Of a DNA stretch of 64,000 nucleotides, positions 24,271 through 35,043 are shown piece after piece (position 1 is the stretch's first letter; each line of letters begins with the position of its first letter). The notes under the pieces are model-generated. The model saw only the letters and a list, made by a program, of their open reading frames with translations, did not search any database and was not told the origin of the DNA. Source of the stretch: Strigamia acuminata (taxonomy: Eukaryota > Arthropoda > Chilopoda > Geophilomorpha > Linotaeniidae). Position numbers and translations under genes: made by a program. The stretch is from the NCBI GenBank assembly GCA_949358305.1, contig OX442315.1, positions 15,588,427 through 15,652,426 on the forward strand, given 5' to 3'.

Positions 24271-27200
24271 AGCTCGCGCCAACAAAAATTTCGGAAAATC
24301 TGCTACAAGCCCAACCAGCTAAAGAACCATCAGTCAAAATGGTACAAGATTCGGATGGAGTATCGGAGGTCCAGCCAATAAATGAAGCCATAACAAAAAC
24401 GTTGTTAATGTCAAAAACATTAGTAGAATCGCGAGAATTGCCAAAAAATTCGGAGAATTCGCCCGACGCTCAGACAACAACAACACTGTCGGAAATTTCT
24501 GAAAATTCGGGAAGTCTACAGAATGTACGACCATTAGGTGGAGAAGTATCAGAGACTTCATTGATATTAAAAACATCGGTGGAACCCACAGATTTGACTA
24601 AAACTATCCAAGAAACTCCACCAACAGCGAAAGCGCCTATGGGACCACGATTTATCAAGGATCCCAAAACGGGAGAATATGTGCAATCAGAATTAGCTGA
24701 AAAACCACGTAAAGTGATAGGAACTTTAGAAGGTGGAAAAGGGACAATAGTTTTTAACTTTGAAGACGGCGAAGTCGTAGGGATGAGATATTCGACACAG
24801 AAACCAGTGACGGACCCCAAGCCAGAACCAGCCGAAACTTCATCAAAAATGAATATTCTGAAAGACAATGGACCACTAAAAAACACAACTATTCCAGTAA
24901 CACTCACGTCACCAGAAGCAATTGGCACAATGCCAAAAAGAGGAGAAATGATTTGTGAAATGGAATGCGGACAAATCGTAGGAATAAAATTTCCGCCAGT
25001 AGAATTGGAAAATTGTCCAAAAATGAAGGAGATCTATGAAACAAATAGAACTTACTTCACAGCTGAAGTAACAGAGGCCCTAAAAAATGTGGAAATTACC
25101 CAAGAAAATGAGGCTACTATTTTTTGGGCAAAGGTAAAAGAGACCTATGAGGAAACACCATCACTAGCAGCGTGGATGACAGATACACCAACTGAGCCTG
25201 TAGAATGGGATCCATTTTTAAAAGAATTAACGACATTGGAGCCAGAAGGACCACGTATTAGAATCTTCAATATATTGTTGCCAGAGGAAGATGTTTTGGA
25301 AGGAATGACAACAATAGACCTCCAGACGGAACAAGGATCCATCGCCGCCATGTTGGACTCAGGAGCCAACCGCAGCTGTGTTTCATGGCCATTAATTCAA
25401 GCAATGGGATTAGAAAAAGAAGTGTGGCCCGTCAAGGCCAATATGGCTGTAAATACAGCAGATAAAGGGGTGCAGCCAATGGGCACGATAAGAATGATGA
25501 TTCGGTGGACCCATGGAATCATGCAACAATATTTCCTCGTGTTGCCACACGACATGAAATTTATGTTGGTTGGCAATGATGCCATGAAACGAATGAAAAT
25601 ACAGCCCAATCCGCTCAACGGCAAGTGGAACTTTATTTCAACAATCGACGTGCCACAACCATATATGCCGCAATTCATCATGGACAAATATGAGCAGAAA
25701 AAAGAAGAGCCCGAGTCACTGCGGAAAACATTCAGGAAAGAGAGTAGTTTTTGTGCATTCGAGGCGAGACTGAAAGTTGGCAATGGCTTACATGACATGA
25801 TAGAAGAAGCCAAACTGCAATTAACAGAAGCTTTACAATTGGAGCATGTATTGAGGAAATATGAAAAAATTTTGAGCAAAAACCCAGGCAAAACTCATGT
25901 GGTACAGCACACCATCAATTTAGACACTGACAAACCAATAAGGGTTCCTTTTAAATCTTGGAATCCACAAAAAAGGGAAATATTAAGGACATTATGCCAA
26001 GAGATGATTGATAAAGGCCACGTAACAACTGCAGAAGGCGATTATGCGACGAGGATTGTATTGGTAATGAGACCAGGTTCAGAGCCACGTCTCTGTATTG
26101 ACTACAGAGCGCTGAATGAACACACTTTATATGACCCGCCCCAGATGCCGACAATAACAGAAATTTTAAGAGAACTCGGCGAATTTCAATGGGTTTCAAC
26201 CATTGATCTAACGAAAGGATACTGGCAAATAGATCTGAGACCAGAGGACCGTCCAAAAACAGCATTCTGGAGTCCTCAAGGCAGACTGATGTTTAATGTC
26301 ATGCCTTTCGGGCTGGTCAACGCGCCAACCACTTTTCAACGACTAATAGAAAAGGTATTAGGCGAAGCATTCCGGAAATATGCTTGGGCCTACCTTGACG
26401 ATATCGTGATCGTATCTAAGACGTATGCAGAACACATGAAACATCTAGATTCAGTTTTGGAAAAACTACAGAAAGCTGGATTGCATGTAAACCCAACAAA
26501 ATCAAAATTCTCCAGGAAGGAGTTAAAATTTTTAGGGTACAAATTAGGAATCAACGGCCTAAGCGTAGACCCAGCTAAAGTAGCGGCAATTAAAGAATTT
26601 CCAGCGCCAAAAAATCTGACAGAATTACAACGATTTTTTGGCATGGTCAACTTTTTCCATAGACTTCTCAAGGATCTGGCCACAGTAGCCGAGCCTCTAC
26701 GCCCACTCCTGAAGAAAGGAGTAGAATTTGTTTGAGAAGAAGTTCACCAAATCGCATTTGATAACATCAAGCAATTATTGACCGACGCAAAAACAATGCA
26801 CTTGCCGAATTTACACCAACCATTCATCGTGAGGACAGACGCGAGTAAGAAAGGATTGGGTGCTGCCTTAATGCAGATTAAAGAAATAGATGGACAAATG
26901 GTTGAATCACCATGTGTGTATATCAGTAGATGTCTGCAACAGGCAGAACTTAATTACGGCGCTACGGATCTCGAATGTTTGGCGGTAATTTGGGCGCTCC
27001 GAAAATTTAGACCATACTTGGAGTTCACGAGTTTCGTCGTGCAAACGGATCATGAGGCGCTGAAATGGTTGATGAGACTGGAAGAGCCAGCTGGACGTCT
27101 TGCCCGCTGGCAGATGGAATTGATGTCGTATAATTTTAAAATACAATATTTAAAAGGGTCAACCAACACCTTGGCGGGTGCATTGTCCAGAGCACCAATC

Positions 27201-27668
27201 CAACTCATTTGTGACAATGAAGAATCGGGAGAAGCCGATGGTGACTTGAAATATTGCCCAACAGAACCAAGAAAATGGGTTGTGGGTAATTGGAATCAGT
27301 TGCCAAAACCTCAATCAGAAGAAGAGCGCATAGAGGATGAACAAGTCACGGCATATTGGAGTCACATGCATAATGCGCCTGAAGAAGAGTCGGAACAAAG
27401 TCCGAAAATTAAAGAAGTTCAATATTTGCCAACTTCGGAATGCGAAATGGTGACAGCATTTATTGCAAAGGTCACCGAGCAAGCAGACTGCATGCCTCCA
27501 ACTCGTGAAGAAATTATCCTTTTCGCGGATTGGCTTCCGCGAAATCCGCATTTTGGGGGTGACTATTCTGGGAATTCCGGGTGGACCATACTCTTCCGAA
27601 AAATGTCCGGGGTGGTGTTGGGAGTGTCGATAGACTGTTTTGTGTCAAGGTTGCCAATTTTCATGTAA
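24159..27668 (+). pseudogene. pol: Gypsy pol: protease, reverse transcriptase, RNase H; one stop codon, integrase missing
   Basis: The pol frame is -1 relative to gag. It is open from 24159 but is probably entered by frameshifting at about 24240. A ~380-residue linker precedes an aspartic protease (DSGANRS, catalytic Asp at residue ~400 of this frame, 25356-25358). Reverse transcriptase follows (LCIDYRALN, VMPFGLVNAP, catalytic YLDD at 26391-26402, FLGY). An in-frame TGA at 26733-26735 lies between the reverse transcriptase and RNase H parts. The same frame continues from 26736 with Ty3-type RNase H (RTDASKKGLGAAL, DLECLAVIWAL, QTDHEALKWLM). The domain order fits Ty3/gypsy. No H2C2 zinc finger or integrase core follows: the frame ends at 27668 in unrelated repeat DNA, so this copy cannot be autonomous. 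Confidence 0.9.
24234..24279 (+). promoter_or_regulatory. -1 programmed ribosomal frameshift signal (gag-pol)
   Basis: A canonical slippery heptamer A AAA AAC (24234-24240) lies exactly in the gag frame. A 6-nt spacer (24241-24246) follows, and then a 10-bp stem: GCGCGGGCTC (24247-24256) pairs with GAGCTCGCGC (24270-24279) with one G-U pair, around a 13-nt loop. The gag stop TAG (24268-24270) sits at the loop/stem edge. Slippage by -1 enters the pol frame, which is open from here. Element order, spacing and phase all match known -1 frameshift sites. Confidence 0.88.
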
Positions 27669-28982
27669 GTATTGGAAGGTTCATTTCTGTGCATTCTCAT
27701 ATATTTTTTTCACAGGAGCAACGAGGCGCGATGAAGGGGGATCAAGCGAGAGTGAATAAAATAAACTCGTTTTTGTCTCAAATGCGCGTTTGCGTTTGTA
27801 AATTTGGTTGTCTTGCAACGCGGTGGCGCGTTTGAGTTTCGTGTTGCGATACAAACACGCACGGGTGCGTATTGGAGTCGTAAACGACTTTCTGTCGCAA
27901 TGCGATCGCGTATTTGACAAATTTCTGCAGATTTTTGCCAATATTTGACAATTTTCAGACAAATTTCAATTAATTTTAGAAATTTTTGAGAGATTTCAAT
28001 AAAAGTTTGAGGAATTTCTTATGCTGACGCTAAAATGCCAAAAGGAGTCTTAACTCAGAAGAGCACTTTTCCGACCACTTAGGTGTCGGAAAAGCACTTC
28101 CAAAGGTCGCAAAATGTGCTCTACGCGTTTTTTGACACTAGAACGGTCGAAAACGAGTCTAAAACTGCTAAGCTGGCGCCTGTAACTTGGCGCATTCGCT
28201 GGGTCGCTCAAAAATGAGATTCGAGCGAACCGAAACCTATGAGAGAAACGCGCCGGCGGAAATATTCGTTTTTACCAATGAATACTTAATAAATCTTCAT
28301 GGGAATTTAATCCCAATCTACTGTAGGCTTAGGAACCTTGAATACCAAATAAAAACAAAGGAGCAAAGGCGGGAAACAAAGAACAAGGGCCCGACGCCCG
28401 TAAATCACCAAAATGGCTATCTGCCAGACACGCTAGTGGCCTTGAGCCACTTCTAACTTCGTTTTCGAGGTCGTGGGTCTCGAAAACGACTAAACCGAGT
28501 GGTGGGAACGATTCCCGAGGTCTTTTTAGTCAATGTCGCCCAAAACCCGAATCAACAAGCTAACTTTCAACGAGAAACGAAGACTGGAGCCGAATGCGGT
28601 GATAAGCGCTCATTCCAGACTCGTGTAAGCGATCTCCGCTTAAAGCCAGTTGCTCTGAGCAGACGACGCAATCGCTTACCAAGGAAAAAGACGGGTTTAT
28701 GGGCTCAAAACCCGACGAAACACTTAAACAGGATCCAGAAATTACCAAGCGAGTTGGTAAGCTAAACTAAAACTGTAAAATAAGTTGGGGACTTGGTAAA
28801 ATGCGAGTCTCTCAAACTTTTGTTGCGTCCTGCTCGCAACACGCGCGATGTACGCGCGTGGCCGCGTGTTGAACGTGCGCACTACGCGCAAGAACCGTAC
28901 AAACCGAGGTAAAACGAATTAAACACATATCTAATGCAAAAACAATTATTAAATACATCATTCTTGTTGCTGTTTGCAAACT
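27669..28982. repeat. Degenerate repeats between pol and the 1.68-kb repeat array
   Basis: No gene is recognised. Segments at about 27910-28020 and 28165-28200 are diverged relatives of the 1.68-kb repeat, in the orientation of the right-hand array. A 10-bp inverted repeat (CTTTTCCGAC, 28066-28075, with 28085-28094) is present. At 28821-28841 there is a hairpin TGTTGCG/CGCAACA whose ~43-bp context is shared with 48862-48904. Confidence 0.45.
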
Positions 28983-31811
28983 TGCAAAACTTGCACCGAA
29001 TTTGGGCAATTTTTTACAAATTTCAGCAGATTTTTGTCTATATTTGACAAATTTCAGCAGATTTTTGTCTATATTTGACAAATTTCAGCAGATTTCCTCA
29101 ATCCTCAAACATTTGCTGATATTTCTCAAACATTTTCTAAAATTAATTGAAATCTGTCTGAAATTTGTCTTGAATGTGTCAAATATTGTCAAAAATCCGT
29201 GGAAATTTGTCAAATACTGGCAAAAATCCATGTAAATTTGTCAAAAATTGCCATAATTCGGTGCAAATTGTGTTAGATATTGGAAAAATTTATTTTAACG
29301 CTTCCAACGCGCCAGTAAATCGCGCGTGCACACGCGTGGATTTTTCGTCATAGTTGGATGCGCGCAAACCTCACGTAACTTGCGCCAAAATTTGGCAATT
29401 TTTGACAAATTTCAGCAGATTTTTGCCAGTATTTGACAAATTTCCACTGATTTTTGACAATATTTGACCCAACAACTGCGCCACGTTCCAGGCGCCGGTT
29501 TAGGCATTTTAGACCCGTTTTAGACCGTTTTAGATGGCGAAAACGTTCTCTCCATCATTTTCTACCCCTGGGTGAGGTTTTCAGCGTTCATGATTGATGA
29601 AAAAGCTGTTTTCTAACTAGCTGTCCCATTGCTAGTTTTGGCGTCAGGTTTTAGCAACCTTCCGATCCGACTCTGTCGTCTGCACGACCTCCAAGACCGT
29701 TTTAGGGTTAATTTGGTCAAATAATTCATTCTGGGGGTTGTTTTGGGTTTTTTACAAGTGTGTTTTTGTAGTTTTTATTGGTTTCAAACATTGTCAATTC
29801 TTTATACAAGTGTAACTTTCATTTCTCTGTATTTTGAGAACTTTGCATTGCAGCAAAGTTCATTTCTTGCCCCTTAATTATTGTGTAATTGTTGGTTTTC
29901 AAGCCCGTTTTTTAACAATAACTTTATTTGAAGTGCCTATTGTTTCAGGCACGTGCTTCCACGTGCCTTTTATTGTTGAGCAATTTCTTGGGCAGTTGCG
30001 CTCCTGTTGCTAGCATTGCCGCGCGTTCTCCGCGCGCGTACTCGCGTTTCGCATCACACACATTCGGATTCGATGGCCTATCGCGGCGGCACATTGTGTG
30101 GCATAGCGCGGCAGGTTGCAATTGCTAATGCTACGGTCGACGGCGATTCGCATGCGCTATCCGCTGCATCAAACCCCAAATACCGATCAAAAATCGCAGA
30201 AAACACTAATCCCGACCCAAAAACCGCCAAAATTACCCTCAACACACGCCAACAACCTTCCACCACTTAAATTACACCGGAAAAAAACAATTTCAAACCG
30301 AAAAATCAACAAAAAAGGCCAAAAAAATATTGCAAACAAAGAGAAAAGATCAATTATCGAGGCAAATCCCCACCACAAAACAACGCATCGCCGGTATACA
30401 CTTAAGCGTACAGTGCACAACACTACTGTTTATTTTCAATGATCCAATAAATAAAATTTGAAACAAAGTTGAGTGGAATTGTACGTTTCTTGTATATTAA
30501 AGTTTTTATTTTGTTTGTTTACACTTAATTTTTTTTTTCCATCATAGAATGGCGACTCGATACTTTTGTAGCTCGAATTCACTTCGTAAACGTGGTCGGT
30601 GTTCATCACGCGTCAATGCGCTCGTGCAATAGTATAGGCGCGCATACGATTTGATGCGCGCAAAACTTGCAAAACTTGCACGGAATTTGGGCAATTTTTG
30701 ACAAATTTCAGCAGATTTTTGCCTGTATTTGACAAATTTCAGAAGATTTTTGCCTATATTTGACAAATTTCAGAAGATTTCCTCAATCCTCAAACATTTG
30801 CTGAAATTTCTCATAAAATTTCTAAAATTAATTGAAATTTGTCTGAAATTTGTCTGGAATTTGTCAAATATTGTCAAAAATCCGTGGAAATTTGTCAAAT
30901 ACTGGCAAAAATCCATGTAAATTTGTCAAAAATTGCCATAATTCGGTGCAAATTGTGTTAGATATTGGAAAAATTTATTTTAACGCTTCCAACGCGCCAG
31001 TAAATCGCGCGTGCACACGCATGGATTTTTTGTCATAGTTGGATGCGCGCAAACCTCACGTAACTTGCGCCAAAATTTGGCAATTTTTGACAAATTTCAG
31101 CAGATTTTTGCCAGTATTTGACAAATTTCCACTGATTTTTGACAATATTTGACCCAACAACTGCGCCACGTTCCAGGCGCCGGTTTAGGCATTTTAGACC
31201 CGTTTTAGACCGTTTTAGATGGCGAAAACGTTCTCTCCATCATTTTCTACCCCTGGGTGAGGTTTTCAGCGTTCATAATTGATGAAAAAGCTGTTTTCTA
31301 ACTAGCTGTCCCATTGCTAGTTTTGGCGTCAGGTTTTAGCAACCTTCCGATCCGACTCTGTCGTCTGCACGACCTCCAAGACTGTTTTAGGGTTAATTTG
31401 AGTCAAATAATTCATTCTGGGTGTTGTTTTGGGTTTTTTACAAGTGTGTTTTTGTAGTTTTTATTGGTTTCAAACATTGTCAATTCTTTATACAAGTGTA
31501 ACTTTCATTTCTCTGTATTTTGAGAACTTTGCATTGCAGCAAAGTTCATTTCTTGCCCCTTAATTATTGTGTAATTGTTGGTTTTCAAGCCCGTTTTTTA
31601 ACAATAACTTTATTTGAAGTGCCTATTGTTTCAGGCACGTGCTTCCACGTGCCTTTTATTGTTGAGCAATTTCTTGGGCAGTTGCGCTCCTGTTGCTAGC
31701 ATTGCCGCGCGTTCTCCGCGCGCGTACTCGCGCGTTTCGCATCACACACATTCGGGTTCAATGGCCTATCGCGGCGGCACATTGTGTGGCATAGCGCGGC
31801 ACGTTGCAATT
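28983..31811 (+). repeat. 1.69-kb non-coding repeat, left array (one full, one partial copy)
   Basis: Copy L1 is at 28983-30669 (1687 bp). Copy L2 (30670-31811) breaks off where the palindrome core begins. The repeat carries an internal minisatellite built on TTTGACAAATTTC with ATTTTTGCC. Other landmarks are a TTTTAGACCGTTTTAGA block, a GC-rich CGCGCG-containing block, and a hairpin AGGCACGTG-cttc-CACGTGCCT (29947-29968). Open frames up to ~108 codons overlap on both strands and show no recognisable protein. The copies are in opposite orientation to those at 35044-43437. Confidence 0.8.
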
Positions 31812-31852
31812 ACGTGACGTGGCACGTTGCTGTTACGTGACGCGATAGCCAG

Positions 31853-31860
31853 TATTTAAG
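31853..31860 (+). promoter_or_regulatory. Possible TATA element facing the palindrome core (left arm)
   Basis: TATTTAAG lies ~20-40 nt downstream of two TACGTGACG motifs (CRE-like, 31811-31843) and just outside the hairpin-monomer array. The mirror copy is at 34995-35002 on the minus strand. This is sequence resemblance only. Confidence 0.25.
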
Positions 31861-31939
31861 CAGGGGATTCCATCATCGTTTACACAAATGCGCATTGCAA
31901 CGTGGAGGCGCATTCGAGTCCTTTTCCCAAGCGTTGAAA

Positions 31940-32600
31940 AAGGACAAAACTCGTATTCGATTCGAAAGCGAATCGAATACGATTTTTGTCCTTTTTCAAC
32001 GCAAAATTGTATTCGATTCGCTTTCGAATCGAATACGAGTTTTGCCCTTCTTCAACGCGAAATCGTATTCGACTCGCTTTCGAGTCGAATGCGAATTTTT
32101 CCCTTCTTCAACGCGAAATCGTATTCGACTCGTTTTCGAGTCGAGTACGAGTTTTGCCCTTCTTCAACGCGAAATCGTATTCGACTCGTTTTCGAGTCGA
32201 ATACGAGTTTTGCCCTTCTTCAACGCGAAATCGTATTCGACTCGTTTTCGAGTCGAGTACGAGTTTTGCCCTTCTTCAACGCGAAATCGTATTCGACTCG
32301 TTTTCGAGTCGAGTACGAGTTTTGCCCTTCTTCAACGCGAAATCGTATTCGACTCGTTTTCGAGTCGAATACGAGTTTTGCCCTTCTTCAACGCGAAATC
32401 GTATTCGACTCGTTTTCGAGTCGAGTACGAGTTTTGCCCTTCTTCAACGCGAAATCGTATTCGACTCGTTTTCGAGTCGAATACGAGTTTTGCCCTTCTT
32501 CAACGCGAAATCGTATTCGACTCGTTTTCGAGTCGAGTACGAGTTTTGCCCTTCTTCAACGCGAAATCGTATTCGACTCGTTTTCGAGTCGAATACGAGA
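31940..32600 (+). repeat. Tandem array of ~11 hairpin monomers, 56 bp each (left arm)
   Basis: The monomer is 56 bp. Each contains CGTATTCGACTCG, a TTTT loop and CGAGTCGAATACG, a 13-bp perfect stem, followed by a linker AGTTTTGCCCTTCTTCAACG. Several monomers carry GAGTCGAGTACG, a change that turns one pair into a mismatch or wobble. The first copies (31940-32050) are variants with AAAGCG in the loop region. Confidence 0.85.
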
Positions 32601-34255
32601 TAGTCGATGACCCGTTCCCGGACTTTGACTCGTACGACTCGTATTCGAGATGTATTCGAGATGTATTCGAGATGTATTCGAATCGTATTCGAGTCGCATT
32701 CGAGATGGTCGATGATTTCCACTCGCTCGTATACGCGTTGTATACGAGCTCGTATTTTGATCGTAATCGTAAACGAATCGTTTACAAGTCGTATACAAGT
32801 TGTATACGACGTGTATACACCTCGTATACGAACGAAGTTTGTGAAAACACAATTTCCAAATAAGACGTATGTGACTACTATGTGTTTTCATGTCGTAGTA
32901 AGTATCCGGTGGATTTTCCAAACTTCGTTCGTATACGAGGTGTATACACGTCGTATACAACTTGTATACGACTTGTAAACGATTCGTTTACGATTACGAT
33001 CAAAATACGAGCTCGTATACAACGCGTATACGAGCGAGTGGAAATCATCGACCATCTCGAATGCGACTCGAATACGATTCGAATACATCTCGAATACATC
33101 TCGAATACGAGTCGTATACGAGATGGTCGATTTTTGTTTCCCGGACTTTGATTCGTATTCGAGTTGTTACGAGTTCGTATTTTGATCGTATTCGTATTCG
33201 AATCGAATTCGAATCGTATTCGAATCGAATACGAATCGAATTCGAGTCGTATTCGAGATGGTCGATGATTTCCACTCGCTCGTATACGCGTTGTATACGA
33301 GCTCGTATTTTGATCGTAATCGTAAACGAATCGTTTACAAGTCGTATACAAGTTGTATACGACGTGTATACACCTCGTATACGAACGAAGTTTGTGAAAA
33401 CACAATTTCCAAATAAGACGTATGTGACTACTATGTGTTTTCATGTCGTAGTAAGTATCCGGTGGATTTTCCAAACTTCGTTCGTATACGAGGTGTATAC
33501 ACGTCGTATACAACTTGTATACGACTTGTAAACGATTCGTTTACGATTACGATCAAAATACGAGCTCGTATACAACGCGTATACGAGCGAGTGGAAATCA
33601 TCGACCATCTCGAATGCGACTCGAATACGATTCGAATACATCCCGAATACATCTCGAATACGAGTCGTATACGAGATGGTCGATTTTTGTTTCCCGGACT
33701 TTGATTCGTATTCGAGTTGTTACGAGTTCGTATTTTGATCGTATTCGTATTCGAATCGAATTCGAATCGAATACGAATCGAATTCGAGTCGTATTCGAGA
33801 TGGTCGATGATTTCCACTCGCTCGTATACGCGTTGTATACGAGCTCGTATTTTGATCGTAATCGTAAACGAATCGTTTACAAGTCGTATACAAGTTGTAT
33901 ACGACGTGTATACACCTCGTATACGAACGAAGTTTGTGAAAACACAATTTCCAAATAAGACGTATGTGACTACTATGTGTTTTCATGTCGTAGTAAGTAT
34001 CCGGTGGATTTTCCAAACTTCGTTCGTATACGAGGTGTATACACGTCGTATACAACTTGTATACGACTTGTAAACGATTCGTTTACGATTACGATCAAAA
34101 TACGAGCTCGTATACAACGCGTATACGAGCGAGTGGAAATCATCGACCATCTCGAATGCGACTCGAATACGATTCGAATACATCTCGAATACATCTCGAA
34201 TACATCTCGAATACGAGTCGTACGAGTCAAAGTCCGGGAACGGGTCATCGACTAT
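32600..34255. repeat. Three tandem ~0.55-kb palindromic units with direct-oriented spacers
   Basis: Three copies of a 79-bp non-palindromic spacer (32841-32919, 33394-33472, 33936-34014; periods 553 and 542) are all in the same orientation. Each is flanked by inverted arms beginning CGAAGTTT/AAACTTCG and extending through CGTATACG-rich sequence for ~200 bp. The spacer itself holds a 10-bp inverted repeat TGAAAACACA/TGTGTTTTCA. The middle unit is the centre of the whole palindrome. Confidence 0.8.
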
Positions 34256-34915
34256 CTCGTATTCGACTCGAAAACGAGTCGAATACGATTTCGCGTTGAA
34301 GAAGGGCAAAACTCGTACTCGACTCGAAAACGAGTCGAATACGATTTCGCGTTGAAGAAGGGCAAAACTCGTATTCGACTCGAAAACGAGTCGAATACGA
34401 TTTCGCGTTGAAGAAGGGCAAAACTCGTACTCGACTCGAAAACGAGTCGAATACGATTTCGCGTTGAAGAAGGGCAAAACTCGTATTCGACTCGAAAACG
34501 AGTCGAATACGATTTCGCGTTGAAGAAGGGCAAAACTCGTACTCGACTCGAAAACGAGTCGAATACGATTTCGCGTTGAAGAAGGGCAAAACTCGTACTC
34601 GACTCGAAAACGAGTCGAATACGATTTCGCGTTGAAGAAGGGCAAAACTCGTATTCGACTCGAAAACGAGTCGAATACGATTTCGCGTTGAAGAAGGGCA
34701 AAACTCGTACTCGACTCGAAAACGAGTCGAATACGATTTCGCGTTGAAGAAGGGAAAAATTCGCATTCGACTCGAAAGCGAGTCGAATACGATTTCGCGT
34801 TGAAGAAGGGCAAAACTCGTATTCGATTCGAAAGCGAATCGAATACAATTTTGCGTTGAAAAAGGACAAAAATCGTATTCGATTCGCTTTCGAATCGAAT
34901 ACGAGTTTTGTCCTT
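34255..34915 (-). repeat. Tandem array of ~11 hairpin monomers, 56 bp each (right arm)
   Basis: Mirror image of 31940-32600 with the same monomer order, including the positions of the GAGTCGAGTACG variants. The arms are therefore identical or nearly so over this stretch. Confidence 0.85.
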
Positions 34916-34994
34916 TTTCAACGCTTGGGAAAAGGACTCGAATGCGCCTCCACGTTGCAATGCGCATTTGTGTAAACGATGATGGAATCCCCTG

Positions 34995-35002
34995 CTTAAA
35001 TA
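34995..35002 (-). promoter_or_regulatory. Possible TATA element facing the palindrome core (right arm)
   Basis: Mirror copy of 31853-31860 (TATTTAAG on the minus strand) with the same CRE-like TACGTGACG motifs outside it. Resemblance only. Confidence 0.25.
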
Positions 35003-35043
35003 CTGGCTATCGCGTCACGTAACAGCAACGTGCCACGTCACGT

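Larger units (their letters stand above)
31812..35043. repeat. Core of hierarchical palindrome
   Basis: The left and right parts are reverse complements of each other: coordinates pair as x and 66855-x in the outer parts and as x and 66866-x near the centre, an 11-bp indel apart. The outer sections are 56-bp hairpin monomers (31940-32600 and 34255-34915). The inner section is three ~0.55-kb palindromic units. Composition is dominated by CGTATTCGA, CGTATACG and close variants. Open frames of 200-325 codons exist in all three frames of both strands only because the repeat lacks stop codons, so it is not coding. It resembles foldback-type inverted-repeat elements in design. The same symmetry continues outward into the 1.68-kb repeats to ~28.98 and ~37.86 kb. 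Confidence 0.85.

Noticed and set aside
27665-27715. Intron-like GTAAGT...TTTTTTTCACAG after the pol remnant
   Set aside because: Splicing would add only a few codons before a stop, and the segment lies at the edge of unrelated repeat DNA; chance resemblance is more likely.
31888-34967. Long open frames (205-325 codons) on both strands in the palindrome core
   Set aside because: The 56-bp repeat lacks stop codons in every frame, and its length is not a multiple of three, so all frames stay open and give the same repetitive peptide. The frames mirror each other across the palindrome, and no domain or start context supports coding.
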